A DNA stretch of 64,000 bases from Whalleya microplaca (lineage: Eukaryota; Ascomycota; Sordariomycetes; Xylariales; Xylariaceae): NCBI GenBank assembly GCA_022497155.1, contig MU385711.1:868001-932000 (forward strand), given 5' to 3'. Position numbers and translations under genes: made by a program. The notes beneath the pieces are model-generated. The model worked only from the letters and a program-made list of their open reading frames with translations, made no database searches and was not told where the DNA came from. Of the stretch, positions 35,183 through 50,230 are shown one piece after another; within the stretch, counting starts at the first letter, position 1, and the number at the start of each line of letters is the position of its first letter.

Positions 35183-38100
35183 TTTAGCTCCCTTAAATAG
35201 GCTTTAACTTCTTCGCCTTTTTAATTAATCGAAAAAAATAGTCCAAATAGAGGCAGCAATAAGATAGAACCAAAAGAGAAGGATTTTAGCAAAATCCCTA
35301 AAACTACTAAATTAACCGAACCTATAAAAAAAAAGTACTAACTAAAAAAAAAAAACTAATAGTAAACGATTTTTTAAAATAAAAAAGTAATATTAAAAAT
35401 AAACAAATTAATAGAAAGACCTATAAAAAACCTATAATATATATTAATAAACTAATAATACAAAAATATAAAAATATAAAGAATATAAAATATAAGAAAT
35501 ATAAAAATATAGTAATACAAAAACACAAAAAAACATAAATTTTAATAAAGCAAGTTAAATATAAGAAGATTAATAGCACGAAAAATTAGGAAAGATTAGG
35601 AAATTATAAAATATATAATAAATAATATATAAAAACGTGCTATAGTTTAAACCTATAAAATAAACTAAAATAAAATATAAATAACGAGAATAATATCTAA
35701 ACTTTTAATTAGCCTATAGGTAATTTTATTACGCGATTAATTAATTAGTATAATATAATAGCTAGGTTAGCAACTTATTATCGAGATCCTTTTTAAAAGT
35801 CTTCTAACTTTTAAAACTATTATTAACGTCCTAAAGAACAGCTATAATTTTATATCTAAAATATTAAAAAACTATAACTTAATACAATCGAAAAGAATAA
35901 AATATATTCCCTTAAAATTAAGTATAATTAAAAAATTAAAACAGCTAGACAATAAAATATCTTAAACTATACCAGATATAATTAAAAAAAGATTTTTCCG
36001 ACTAACCGACAATTAAAAAACTATTAACCTTATTATTAATTAAAAGTACCGATAAGATAAAAAAGACTCGGTATTATATAATTAAAATACTTAATCAGAA
36101 ATAATTAGCTAAAAGATTTTATCTCTTAAAATAACAAAAGATATATAAGTCAACAAAAAGCCTATGGATTAAAATATAGCTTCTAATTAAAAGCGACTTA
36201 TTATAACCGGAAGAACTAGGTTTATAGTAACGGCTATATTGTTAGACTTTCGAAACTATTTATAACTTTTATTCGATAGGAATAATATTACAAATTAAAT
36301 CGAAAATATAACATATATATTCGATAAATACAGCCTAGAAAATAATGTTAAAATTAGGGAAATATTATATTAAATAAATAACTAAACAAATAAGCAACGG
36401 ATCGAAACTTTACTAAAAGGTATTACTATTTAAAAGAAAATAAAGGCAGTTTTAAAGCGATATTTTAAAATTAGTAACCTAAAATAAATAAAAACTTCTA
36501 TAAAACAATTAAAAAACCTAAAAAAAAATAATAAACTATTTAAACCGATAAAAATTTATTATTATATTTTAAATTATTCGGTTCGGGTAAAGAACGTCCG
36601 GAAATAAAAGAAAATTAAGAAATAAAACGCCATTTTTGTTAATAATTTATAGCAAAAAATCGATTAAAAAGTTATTAAACAAATTATATAGTTTTGCTCG
36701 AAATTATATAACAAGCTTTTCGAACTAGATTATAAAAAAGCCCAGAACGTTATACATATATAAACAGATACTATAGTCGGCCTAATAAACTATAATAGCT
36801 ATAATATCTAATAAGTTTCGCCTAATTAACTATATAAAAATAACTCGGTTAATCGTTAACGTTCGGTTCGGTTCCGCTTACTATTAGTAAACCTAAAGCA
36901 ACCTAAAGTTATCTTAAAAAAAAAAACTCTATCTTTTTAATTAGACGAAATAAAAAACTTAATTAAATCTATAAAACAAATGTCTATTATATAGCTTAAA
37001 ACTAACGAAAATCTTACTACATTTATAAAAAAATTTCGATTAATATTATTAAAATTAAAATATTACGCCCTATAAAAAGAAACTTCTGCCTAATAAAATA
37101 CTTAAAGACGTAAAACAGGGGATATATCTCTTAATATTTATCGCGCCGGGCCTTCAAATAAAAAAGGAAGATATAAAAAATATAACAGCCGATAAAATTA
37201 AAACAATCGGTATATATTACGACCGACATTATTCCAGAAGTATAATCGAGATATTTATTTCCTTTACGGGAAATTAAGCCACTTTTTTACTACCTATTTT
37301 CTAATAGTATCGTTAAGCCGCGACGATATAATATAATATAATAATTAATTTAGGGGATATTTTATCGGAAGTTTTTAAGCTGCTCCCGAAATTAGAAACA
37401 TCTTATTTTTTAAATATATAATTACCGAAAGCAAAACAAATAGAAAAAATATTATTTAAGCCTACCTATAATTCCTATACAAAATAAAAGTATGCGGTAC
37501 TTAAATTCGGAAATTAGCTTACTATTACCTTTATAAATATAGCAAAATCGAAAAAAATATAAAGTTTAAATAAAATTATAATTTTACTCGATTAACAGCT
37601 AATTTATAAAATCGTAATCCGGAAACGATACTAGCTATAGATTTAAAAGTTAATAATATTAAAATAAAGGGCCTAAAAAATAATATTTTTTATAAACTTA
37701 TAAACCTATAAAATTACTTCTGGAAGGAATTAATTATTAATAAAAGCGGGAATCTTATATATAAAGTAGTAATTAAGCTGTTTTAATATAAAGGTAAGAA
37801 TAAAATTAACATTTTAATATTAAAAAGGTATAAAAATATAAACAGTAGTATATCCGTAAAAAAAACGATCGATAAAATACTATTAAAGCTAAACTTTTTA
37901 TTTTTAATAATCCCAAAAACGCCGAAACAGACCTAAGCTAATAAGCCAAAAAGTATTATACCTAATTAATTAGCCTTAGCTTTAATTTCGGAATACTAGA
38001 AAAAAAGGATCTTTAAAAATGCAGCGAAAAGATTTAAAGTTTTATAAAATAATTTAATTAAATATTATACGGGATTTAATAAAACATTATTCTAATACCT

Positions 38101-38429
38101 ATTTAATAAAGCGGGTAAAATAAATCGAAAGCCTTATAAAATAATTTATATCCTTTTAGCCGAAATAATTAATTAGTAACAATAAAGATAGCAATCCTAA
38201 TTTAATCTTATATTAAATATATTATAGCTAGTTTTTACGCCTAATAGATTTTAAAACAGCCTTACAAATATATCAATTAATAATATATTTATAGTACCCG
38301 GTAACACTACCTAAATTATTATAACACTTTTGCCGGTGTCTATCCGAAATATTAGAGTATATATCCGATTATTACCCCGATTAATTATAAGGATTAGCTT
38401 TAAAAGATATAAGGACTTAATTATTATAG

Positions 38430-41400
38430 TTATTAATATAAGTGTTTAATTAAATATTATTACGTAATTATATATTCTTAAATATTAAATACTTATGCGA
38501 AGAATTAGAGTTATATAATCCGGCTTTAATATATTAGTAAATAATAAAACTAGGAGTTTTAGCCTAATCGAAAGACTTATATAATTAGTAAACTATAGCT
38601 TACCGCTACCGATTTATATGGTTAGAAATTTTAAGGCTATATTCCCGTTATTTCTCGGCCTCAATTTTATTTTCTAATTACATATAATAATTTACTTTAA
38701 AGGAAGCTTATTAATAGTTTCGATATTTTTCGGAGGTATTAAGATTGTAGTACCCCTTATATATAATAAGCCAGCTAAATAAACCCTAACCGACGTCGTT
38801 AATTTTTCGGAAAACTAATAACCGCCGATATTAAAGGCTAGGTTAATAATAAACAAAAGCCTTAAAATATTACGGCAATAATAAACCTGGCGAAATTTGG
38901 AAGTATAGTTTAGAATAACTTAAGTTTAAAATAGGCCAATAAATAAATAAAAATTACTATTAATAAAATGCTCCAAAATAGTAATTAAATACGAGCTTTA
39001 TTATTTAATAATTAATTATTAGGCTTATTACGGGAGACTATTAAAAAGGAATTCAGATAGGCAATATAGCGTATAATATTATATCGTAAAAAGATATTAC
39101 AGAAAAACAAAATTAAACTGTATATAATATATAAACTAAAAGTACGAAAAATTTACCCAGTCGATAATGCCGAATTAAATAGTATAATCCCTTTAAGGTC
39201 GATTAATTAGAAGCAAGCAATATTATAAAATATAAAACCGAATTTCGAACTCCTAAAAATATCTAGAATAAATAAAAAATATAAAAGCATTATTTCGCGT
39301 TTCGTTTCCGCGCCGCGAGACACCAGATTAACGAAAAAACGCCTAAACGTTATTAAAATAAAGCTGCTAAATATAGAACTTAAAAATTAAAAAAAAGTAA
39401 TACTAATCGAGATTTTTTATCGACAAAAAATAACATTAGCTTAAGACTTTATAAAAATCGGCCGAATTAGGGAAGAAATATCTTTTCCGTATAAAATCAA
39501 AACAATATTATATAATATATAATAAGCCAAATTAATTTCTATTTTAGCGCTACTAAAAATATAAGTTTTAGATATTTTATAAAGTCGGCTTAAGAATAGA
39601 ATATTAAAAGAATCCTATACCCTATACCGTAACGCCTAATTTGTGGTTAAAAAAAAATGGAAGCTTTCGGTTAATTAATTCGGCGATAAAACTAAATATT
39701 ATATAAATACAAAATGCCTTCCTCCCGAGTAATTGTAACAAATTTGCGGAGGAATTTACTATATAAGTAATAATTTTTATAGTAGATTTCTTTTTAGAAT
39801 ATAATTAAATATTATTATTTATATTTAGTAAAGATTATATTATATTTTCGACGCCGATCGGGCTTTTCCGGATAACGACTTTGCTATAAGAAAAGATTAA
39901 TTCGGTAATATAATTTTTACGTATTATTACCCGGATCTTATTTAACTTTATACCCGATAAATACGAGCTATTTTTCGATAATATTAGTATTAAAAGGCTA
40001 AAAACGAAATACGATAATTAAAAGATCGCATTAGAAATTAAACGATTTATTTATAAATATTTAAAAAATATTAATAATGTTTTATTTAATTTTAAACTAG
40101 CGGAAGCTATAACTAATACGGAAAAAAGCGATTGGTACAAAAACGCTACCGTTATTATCGGCTATTTATATAGTATTAATAATTATTCTTTTAATTAAAC
40201 TAAGGTTATTAAAATTACGAAATAGGTATTTTATAGTAATATTTCTAAAATACGGGCATTTTTAGGAGTTATAATTTATTATCGTATATAAATTGTATAT
40301 TATATATTAATTACTCTACCACTAATAAAATTTTTCCGGAAAAACGCAAATTAGGAATAAGGAGTAAAGTAATAATAAGTTATAGACAAATTTAAAATAG
40401 CGTTAATTAATATATCCTATTTAATTATGTTTAATTATATAAACGGATATATTATTTGGCTTAAAATTAATACGTTAGATATAAAATAAGGGTATATATT
40501 AGAATAGGAAATTAATAGATATATTTAACCTATAAGATTTAAATTTAGTATATAAAAAAAGCCAAAATTTAATTACGATATTACGAAACGAAAATGCTTT
40601 AAGGTAATTAAGTCTTTTCGACAATTACGAAATTATTTTTACGGCATAAAATTTATTCTCGAAACTGATATTAAAGTTTTAATTACTTAACTAAATAATA
40701 AATTTTCCAGCTTATCTAACGCAGCATTAACCCGGTAGATAGCTTTTATTAAAATATTTAATTTCGAAATAAGGCATATTTTTAGAAAACGATATTAAAT
40801 AACGGATAATTTATTACGCAAATTATTAGGGCCATCCGATAAATTAAATAATTAATAAAAAAAAAAGTCGATAATTTTATTAATATCTAACTTAACGTCT
40901 TTATAGCAAGAATACCTTAATTAAATAAACTAATATATAAAGTACTAGAATTTTCCCTACTATTTATTATTTTATACCCGCCAAAAAGCTAGTTTAAGGC
41001 TTTTTAAAAAATCGCAATATATTTTAGTACCCTAAAACTACCTAATCGACTAAAAAGTTTTAATATAACGAGACAATATCGTACGAAAATAAATTTCCGG
41101 AATAAGGCTATTAAATATATAATTTAAAAGGGAATTTTATAGCGGAAATTTTATAAGAAATATAGCTAACGGCGTATTGTTAATAATATTAATTAATAAA
41201 AACGTATTATTAAGGATTACTACTCGAGAGTTAGAACGTATTAAAAACGAAAATCGACTTATAATAAAATAATTAAATTTTATTATTAAAAAGGGATATA
41301 TTAAAAGATTTAAATTGCCGTTAAGTATTGCCTAAAATACTAGCCCTTTACGGATAGACGATTTAAAAATTAAGGACTTTTTTTAACGCTAAAATAGTTA

Positions 41401-42570
41401 TTAACTATTTAGATTATTAATATTTAGTTTTTCCCGAGCGACAATAAATATTCGGCTATTATCGAAATAAAGGATAAGCTATTAAGGTAGCCTAAAACTA
41501 AAGCACTAAAAAATGCTATAGCAACTAAAATATAAAAATTCTTTTAGGACTATATCTATACTAATTATAATATCTCTATAATAATTAAATGCGATAAAGG
41601 CTTAGAAAATAAGGCAGAGGTAGCTAAAGGTGCTATATAGTTAAATATTAAAGTATAAGTCGGACTTATATATTACCTTTAGACGTAAGAATAAATAAAA
41701 GTAAGCTATCGACTAATTATAAAATCCCTTATGCGTATAACGGGAGAAATTAGCAAATTATAGGTTAAGAAATTTAAAGCTATATTTTAAGCTAATTAAA
41801 CGTTTATACGAAAATATAGATTTATATTATACAAATTAGTTTATAGTAAAAAATTTATTATATCGATCGAAATAGTCTTATTATTTTGGCGGGTTTTTAA
41901 TTAGTCGGATATTTGTAATAAAGAAGATCTTATTACTAAAAAAGTAAAAATATTTAAACGATAAGATAAAAATATCGCGAAAATAATATAAATTTTAATA
42001 AAAAAACGAAAAGAAGCGGCGGAACGAAATAATCGATAATACCCTTTAAGGAAACGGTTAGAACTATTAAAATAAAGTAGCCTAGTTTTATTTTATAATA
42101 TAATACGGGATATTAATATATCTAAAAATAAGAAGCTAAAATATAAGTAGATTAAGCCTTATCGAATTATAAAAAAACAAAAACAAAATAGGTTTTTTTT
42201 TAAAAAATTAGACGGGGTAATATTATAAGGAGTATTTTTTTTTAATTAGCTAAAAGGATTTGTTCGAGATATAAAAGGGTATTAAAAACTTAGCGAGCTT
42301 TATAATAACTATTAGTTAAGTGGTTATAATGGAATAAGGGATAATTATAAAAACGCTAAATTAGTAGACGATAATATAGCATATTAAAATAAAAATATAT
42401 AAAAAGGCCCGGTAACTTATAGCTAAATTAAAAAAGTCGAGCTTAATAAAAATTGGAAAATTATAAAAGATAAAATACCTAAAAGAATAATTAAAATTAA
42501 ACTACCTAGAATACTATTAGCGGAACGAGAAACTTATAATCGAGTATTAAAAAAATAATACTAATAAATT
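38430..42570 (+). pseudogene. family-1 pol of copy C, RIP-killed
   Basis: It matches the pol region of copy B over its whole length, with the same domain order: protease, reverse transcriptase (TPIGLF at about 39860, FFDNIS relic near 39973), RNase H and integrase with GPY/F-like end. Frequent TAA/TAG stops in every frame. Copies B and C differ nearly always by C/T or G/A, so RIP acted on both independently. Confidence 0.82.
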
Positions 42571-45500
42571 AGATTATTTTTTTTTACGTTTTATATAAAT
42601 TGATATTTTATAAAAATAAGGTTTTATAAGGTTATAGTAGATATAAAGAAATAATAAAAAAAAAGGAGCTTAAATTAAAAAATATAGATATAAATTTTAA
42701 TATATAACTAATTAATTAAATAAAAGAAATTATTACGAGCTATAAATAAAGCCATTTACGATTTCGGTAAAAAAGAATAGATTTCTTTAATAATTTAGCT
42801 CAGATATATATTACCCTAAAAACGATTTATTAAAGCAGAATTATTATAGTTAATATCGCTATTAAAAAAAGGATCTCTCGATCGATAAGCTTTTAAATGC
42901 GTATATTTTTTATCCCGGAACGAATATTTATTTATTTAAATACCGATTATATAATTTTTATACGAACTTCCGAACTAGCTTTTTATTAATCGATATTTAT
43001 AAAATAGCTATATTTTATTATAGCGCCCGTCCTTAAAACTAACGAACCGATTTTTATAAAGCTAGCAAAAGATTTTATTATAGGTACTATATTTTTAAAT
43101 AAAGATTTTAAATTATATATAGCGATTTTTAATTAAACGAAATATTAAATTACTAATAGGGTTAGTTTTGTAGATTTCGATAAAAAAAGGGTATCGTTAA
43201 TCGAAAAGGTGTTTCGTTATTTTAAAATATTTAATATATTTTAAGGTAGGCTTTTATATTTAATTTTTACAATAGAATTTCGAGGCTATAAATTTTTAAA
43301 TATAATACCGACCTTTTTTAAGACTATTAAGGAATTTAATTTTTATTAATTAAATTATCTTATATTAATTAGTAGAAATTATATGCGTTAAATAAAAAAA
43401 AGATTTACCCGGATAAACTTATTTATTATATTAGCTTTTAAAAAATAGCGGCTTATATTATTCTTCTAAAATTAAAATAGCTTATTTTTATTAGTCTTTA
43501 AATTAAGGCGACTAGGTTTAATATTAAAATAGAGACTAAAAATATAATTAACGTTTTTTATTATCGAGCTGGGAGTTTTCGATCGTTTAAAAACGGCAGA
43601 CCTAAAACGCGAAAGAAGCTTAACGTTAAGGTATAAATCGATAGAAAAAAAGAAATAACAAAAGTCCCTAGCTATTTGTATAGCCGATTTACCTATTTTA
43701 AAAGGGAAGCGATAATAGAATAAAACAAAATAAAGAAGTCGAGAAGGAAAATTACGGAAATTAAGGTTATTTTAATAAGATTTAACTCGATTAAACAGCG
43801 GGAATTTAATACCTGTTTTATAAGTTCTAGAAGGAGGATTACTAATGCGCGTTTTATCTTAAATATTTATTAGATTTTAATAAACTGTTATAACCCGATA
43901 AAAACGTTTAAGGTTATTTAGTTCTCGATTAACACTATTATAATAAGAGATTTAATTTTTAGATATAAGACCTTTTATAAAGGAGAAAGGAATGGACGAT
44001 TTACGTAAAGGCCTAATAAAAGGAGTTTTTTTTTTTCCTTTCTGCCCCTTATATAAAAACGAGCCTTGCGATATAACTGCGAATAATTAATTAAATAAAT
44101 ATTATAAAACGAAAATAAAGAATAAATAGTTAGGTTGATAGTTGTTAAAAAGAAAAAAAGGTATAAAATGTAAGAATAAAATAGATAAAGGGTATAATAA
44201 GCAGTTTAGAAAGCGTATTAAGGCTAGATTAAGTAAGCCGACTTTTAAAATTAGTAATAACAACTTAAATGCCCTATTATATTTAATATCTAGCTTATTA
44301 TAAATTTAAACGACTAATTAAAAATAGGAAAGATTTTTTAACTTACCTTTATTTATTATAAACTAAAACCTAGCGTAAAAAAGTTTTTTTTATACCAATT
44401 TATTAATAACTTTTACTTAACTATTTGTTAACTTTTTTTTTTTACTTTTTATCGTTTTTAATTAATTAGTTTAGTTTTTTTATAATTTTATATTAGCTTA
44501 TCGCTATAGCGTTATACCTTAAACCTTACTTTTTATATATTAAAATGTCGTTATAGCTGTCGCAATCTAAAAAGTTACCCAAAAAAAGAAAAAATAGGCA
44601 TAAGAACCGGAACAAAAATAAGAAGGTTAATTAAGCGGCCCGTAAAAACCTTAAGCCTGTTTTAAAAGTTAATATTGAGTTTAAAGCTATACCTAAAGAT
44701 AAGGCTAAAATTAAGTTTGCAGCTAATTCCGACTTTAAATATAAGGCTAAAATAACCTTACCTACTAATTCGCCCTTATAAAAGCAGCTTCCCCTTTTAA
44801 ATTCTAGTACGTTTGTTATAGCAGCTAATATTAATTTCTACACTATTAATTAATTTCGCGGCTTTTTTATTAAGATATATAAACTTAAATCTTGGACTAA
44901 GAATAGGCTATAGTACTTAAAGCAAGAAATTAAATAAATCGTCGATTTTTTAAAAACAGATTTTTTATTAGTTAAAAGCAATAAAATACCTAAACTTATT
45001 TTTAATCGAAACGCCCCTTTTAGTTATAATAAAGATAAATAAAAGGTAAATAAAGCATTAAGTTTATATAATGCTTTTTTAGCTTATTATAAGCGTTAAT
45101 ATTACAATACTACTTCTATAGCTGCTATAATTTAAATAAGTATTACTACTTTTAAAAAAGGACTTATTAAGATAAAGGTTTACTTTAAAACTATTATAAA
45201 GCTTAATTAAGGAGTTATTTAAATTAACGACCAGTTTTTTTTTCGGATTATTTTAAATAATTCCCGATTTTTTATATTAACGGCATTTATATATTTACGC
45301 GACTTTATAGCTACTAACATTAAAAAAAAAGGCAGCCCTCACTTTTTTTTAATCGTTATGTTAGTAAGAATTCGCATTACCTTTTCGTTTAACTCTATAA
45401 GTACTTGTAATAGAAAAAAAGCTCGGGCTGTTTTTAATCGATTATACTAGGTCTAAGTCTAACAGAATAGTATAGCTCCTACTTATATTAGACTTATTTA

Positions 45501-46200
45501 AATAGTATAACAGCAGGATAGGTTTAGTTACAGCTTTTAGGTAGCTTATTTAATTTTTCGCTTTTTTTACTCCCCTACTATATTCTTTCGCTTTTATAAA
45601 AATCCTTATTTTATTAACGAAAAATAAGAAATAAAAAGCTAAATTACGAAAATAAAGCGAACAATAACTTATAAAATTATTAATTAACCCGATAGCTTTA
45701 ATAAACCAAAACGAGAACCTGAACCTAAACTTATTTTTGCCTTTAGCCTATTTTAAACAAAAAAGACTTCCCGACGCTAGCTTAAATTATATAAAGTTTA
45801 TATAAGTTTTCTAAATTTTAATTAATATTAACCTTTTTTAAAAGAACGACAAGAAATTACCTATCGAAATAAAAAGGCTTATATTCCATATAAATAGGTA
45901 AGAAATAAATTTACCGCGTTAGGAAAACAATTATAGCTTATTTTTTCTATAGAATAAAATAGTTAGGCAGACTATAAAAAATATATGGCTGTTATTAATC
46001 GACAGAAAACTCCTTTTTTTATTAAACCTAATTAATTAGAACATATGAAACGACGTAGGTTTATTAAAGAGTATATGGAACTAAATAAAAAAGGAAGGGT
46101 AATTAAGCCTAAGGCGAAAGCTTTTAAAAAGTAAATAAGGTAAATACTTTTTGCGTTTGTATTAATCAATTAGATTTTCTTATAATAAAGATATTTATAA
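42571..46200 (+). pseudogene. family-1 post-integrase segment with relic of an extra ORF
   Basis: About 3.6 kb follows the integrase before the 3' LTR. It is shared with copy B (28530-31152 and 53382-54400), so it belongs to the element. A plus-strand frame through about 44620-46130 reads protein-like between RIP stops. It has K/A/N-rich repeats near 44640-44760 and a basic end with RRRFI and KAKAFKK near 46050-46130. I cannot name it. It could be an envelope-position ORF, an extra gag-like ORF or captured host DNA. Confidence 0.55.
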
Positions 46201-46216
46201 CAAAATCTAAAAAGGA

Positions 46217-46444
46217 TATTATAAGGCTAATATGCCGTGGCATATATATATCGCTTATTTTTTTCTTTTATTCTTAAATAAAACATATATAGCTTAGATA
46301 GCCTTATTGCCGATAATAAACACATCTTTCTTTTCGATTAATCGCCGTTATAAATAACTCTTTTATTTTATCGCCTTAATTACCTCCGATCAGCTAAAGC
46401 CATAAAATAGCACCCCCTTTACCTTAATACCCTGTCCCAAGACA
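46217..46444 (+). repeat. family-1 LTR (3' LTR of copy C)
   Basis: 228 bp beginning TATTATAAGGCTAATATGCC (TG changed to TA by RIP) and ending CCCAAGACA. A purine-rich AAAATCTAAAAAGGA precedes it, probably the polypurine tract. Confidence 0.93.
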
Positions 46445-46448
46445 TTAT

Positions 46449-49400
46449 ATTTATTAAATAACGATAAAAAGCCTGCCGCCGAATATTTATAAAAGCTAAT
46501 ATAAATATACCTTTTTATATTATATTCCTAATACCCGTTAATTACGGGAATTTACCCGAAAATCGAGATTTTATATTTTTTATATAATTTCCCGGCGTAT
46601 TTTATAATATTATTAACGCTAATACAGTTAAAGCGATTCCTTTTATTAATAATACGGATAAACTAATAAAAATTTATCGAAATATTAAAATAAGTATTAT
46701 CGATAATTATAATAATAATAGCTACTTTTATATATTATAAAAAAAGGCTATAATAATATAAATAACGGCAGCCCTTAATTTAAATAATTATATCTTTATT
46801 AGCGAGCCAAGCTTACATTTCTTTATAAAATTTAACGTCGATAATAATGTAATAAAAATACTTTCTGCCGGCTAATTAACTATTAACGATATATAAAAAT
46901 CAGTTAGACTAAAATTTTACGCTCGATATAAGAAAAGGCCGCTATTACTTAAGGTAAATCGACCTAAAAATATCCTAAAAACCTTAACTAAAAATAATAT
47001 ATATTACTATATACTAAACTTATATTTTAACCGCCGGTTAATATAAATAATATAAAAACGAAATATATAATATAATAAAGGAATAATCGACTTGCCGGAA
47101 AACAAAAAAATAAAAGTCGACCTATATAATAATTAATAATAAATATATAAGCCGCCTAAATAATACCCCTTAGGTTTTAAAAACTAAGCTATTATTAATA
47201 AAACGTTCGGAAATATATATAAAACGGGGAAAATAAACTAGATATTAAAACCAACCTTTTTTAGATATCCCTATTTTGTAATATATAAAAGCGTCGACAA
47301 AAAAAAAAAGTTAAATCGTTATCGATATATGCCTTATTAATAAGGTGGCAGTATTAAACATTTACTTATTACCGTATTAAAATAACATTATCCGCAAATT
47401 TAAAAGCAAAAAGTATATATTAGTCGTAAATATATCAGCATGTTTTTACCAATTGCCGATAGCGGAAAAATATAAATACCGTATAATAGTTATATTACTA
47501 AAAGAATTAGAAATTTTATATATAATATTAATAAGTTTCCGCAACTTATTAATATATATATAAAAATTTATAAACTAATAATTAAGGCTATATAATAATT
47601 ACGCGAAAACTTATATCGATAATACTATTATATATAATAATACTAAAAATAGGTATATTAAAAATTTTAATAACGTATTTAATATATATTATAAAATTAA
47701 ACTCGCATTATTACTTAAGAAGTTTTTTTTTAGCTACCTATTAATTCGATTATTTAGTTTTATTATTAATAAATACAGCATTACGATAATTAAAGACCGA
47801 GTTAAAGCGATTAAAAAACTAAAAATGCCGGAAAGTTTAGCCGACATTAAGAAATATATCGGTATAATAATATTTTTACGTAAATATATCCCTTAGTACT
47901 AGCAGAAAATTAATCCGCTATAATAAAAAAAAATAGATATATTAGCGGAAAGACAAAAATCGAAAATAATACCTATAATAATAACCGCAAAAAAACGATA
48001 GATATCGAAACGATAGTTTATATTTATAACAATAAAACGACTATTATTTAAAATCTTATAAAAATAATTAACTAAAAAAGCCTACCTAGTTTATTAAGAC
48101 TATAATAAACTAACTTTTATAAAAATAAATATATCGAAAAAAAAAAAATACGGGATTATAATATTTTACTTTAATATATTATAGAATAAACAAATAGTCC
48201 GTATCGATATAATATAACCTATTATATTTTTATCGAAAATACTAACTAAAATAAAAAGAAATTATAGATCGATAAAACTCGAAATATTTTATTTAGTATA
48301 AATATACCGAAATTTGTAAATATAACTATAATTTTACGTATATCCAGTTGTTATACTAACAAACTATAAAATAACGAAAAAAATCGTTAACCAAACGAAC
48401 CTAAAAATAATAGATATAATTAAAATAAACAGCCGATTAATAATAATATCGATATACCTATTTATATTTTATTTTAATATCTAATATATATTAGGCAAAA
48501 TAAACCTTATATTAAACGCATTATTCCGACTTCCGATAATCGATACGCTTAAAGATATTATAAAAAAAAAATATATAACTAAATCGGAATTAGACGATAT
48601 AATAAATAATTTCGGATATTTAATTTTCGAAATAGCAATTTATAACAACTTTAAATCAAAAATTATCGACAGATATAAAACTAATAAACGACTTAATAAA
48701 TTAATAAAACAGCTAATTAAAAACCAAATTATACGGGATAAAAAACTAATTAGATTATAAAACGAAATTAATAAGATTAATAAAAAAAGCAAGCGTAAAA
48801 ATCTAAAACAATAATATCGATATATACTAATCGATAGATTACTATATTATATTACCCCCGTAAGTAAGAAAAAACTATATATCCCATTAATATATATAAA
48901 TAACGTCCTCGAACTAATATATAATAATAAATATTATTTTAGCTTTAAGCAAATAATATAAAACTTCGATAAAGTTATAATTTAAAACTTAATAAAAAAA
49001 GTAAAAACTTACGTTAAGTACTACCTATAATATTTAGAACTTAAATAAAATAAAAATAAGCTAATAAGGGAATTATTACTTATTAATAACCCTATTATAC
49101 CTTTTTATACCGTAATATAAGATTTTATTATAAAATTACCGACAGTTTTATCGAAAGGCTACTTCTGGTATATTAACGGATATAATAATTTCGATACATT
49201 AATAACTATAGTATATAAATTTAACAAAAAAAGTATATTAATACTAGAATATATTATATATAAAGCTAAAAATTAGGCGATATTAATATTACGCGTATTT
49301 TTATTATATAATTAGAGAATTTTATTTAAAGCTATATCGGATAAAAACTTAAAATTTATATCTGATATATAGTAAATAATATTCGCCAAATTTAATACTA

Positions 49401-50230
49401 AATTAGCAATATTAATAAACTATTACTTTTAAACCGACAGATAATCCAAACGACAAAATTAAAACGTTAAAATAGCTATATAATATTACTATAATATAAT
49501 AGACGTACTATAGCCTGATATTATACTAGCATTATAATATAACCTTAATAACTTTAAGTTATCGATATTAAATAAATCGCCAAATAAAATAGTCTACGAT
49601 TTTAAATTTAAATTAATTATATTATCGCTAGAAATATTATATAATAATATCGATTTCGATATAATAAGATAACTTTATTAAAAAGAGGCAAAAATAGCTA
49701 TCGATTTCGCGGCTATAGATTTAAAAATTAGGTACAATAGTAAATATAACCCTATCGCTTTCGATATCGGCAATAAAATATATCTATAACTATATAAAAG
49801 TTATATTTTACCCGGCAAATTATTATAAAAGTGGTCGAAATAATAAATAAGCCCGTTAATAGTTATTAAATAAATCGGCGATTTAGCTTATAAACTTAAT
49901 TTCCTATAACATTAGTAAATATACCGAATAATCTTAGTCGTATATTTATTCCCCGCTCCAAAAAAACTAGACCTTTATAGTCGAAAGTAACTAATACCTA
50001 AATAAGTTATTATCGAAAAAAACGACGACAAATTTAAATCGTACGAAATAAAACAACTGTTAAAACGACAAATTAATTGTACCGGGAGACGGCTAATTTT
50101 AGAATACTTTATTAAATAAAAAGGCTATATAGTAATCGATAATTAATAGTACCTTAAGAAATTACTTATATAAAATATAGCAGAATTAGTAATAAAATTC
50201 GATATTAAATATAAGCTAACCTTAAAGGAA
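46449..50230 (+). pseudogene. family-2 pol 3' part (RT, RNase H, integrase, chromodomain), RIP-killed
   Basis: Continues the family-2 protease (aspartate loop DSGILYK near 34613) after the copy C insertion. RT lies at about 46700-47900, with connection motifs near 47790-47880 (MPESLADI-KYIG). RNase H ends in a LGKINL-LNAL-RLP relic near 48494. Integrase follows, with YFWYINGY near 49165, an SDKNLKF relic near 49338 and QTDR-S relics near 49430. A chromodomain-like segment at about 50040-50175 contains EYFIK-KGY. The chromodomain marks chromoviruses, which often target heterochromatin. All frames carry RIP-type stops. Confidence 0.8.

Larger units (their letters stand above)
34955..46444 (+). 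mobile_element. family-1 Ty3/gypsy retrotransposon, copy C, complete (11,490 bp)
   Basis: Uninterrupted element with 228-bp LTRs at 34955-35182 and 46217-46444. It sits inside the family-2 element. The flanks CCGATTAT and TTATATTTATT join to give CCGATTATATTTATT, matching CCGATTACATTTATT in the intact second family-2 copy (near 59735). Target duplication TTAT (34951-34954/46445-46448), or ATTAT if the last LTR base is counted. Protease near 38430-38820, RT near 39300-40350, RNase H end near 40780, integrase about 41100-42250, then a long extra segment to the 3' LTR. Heavily RIP-mutated. Confidence 0.94.
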
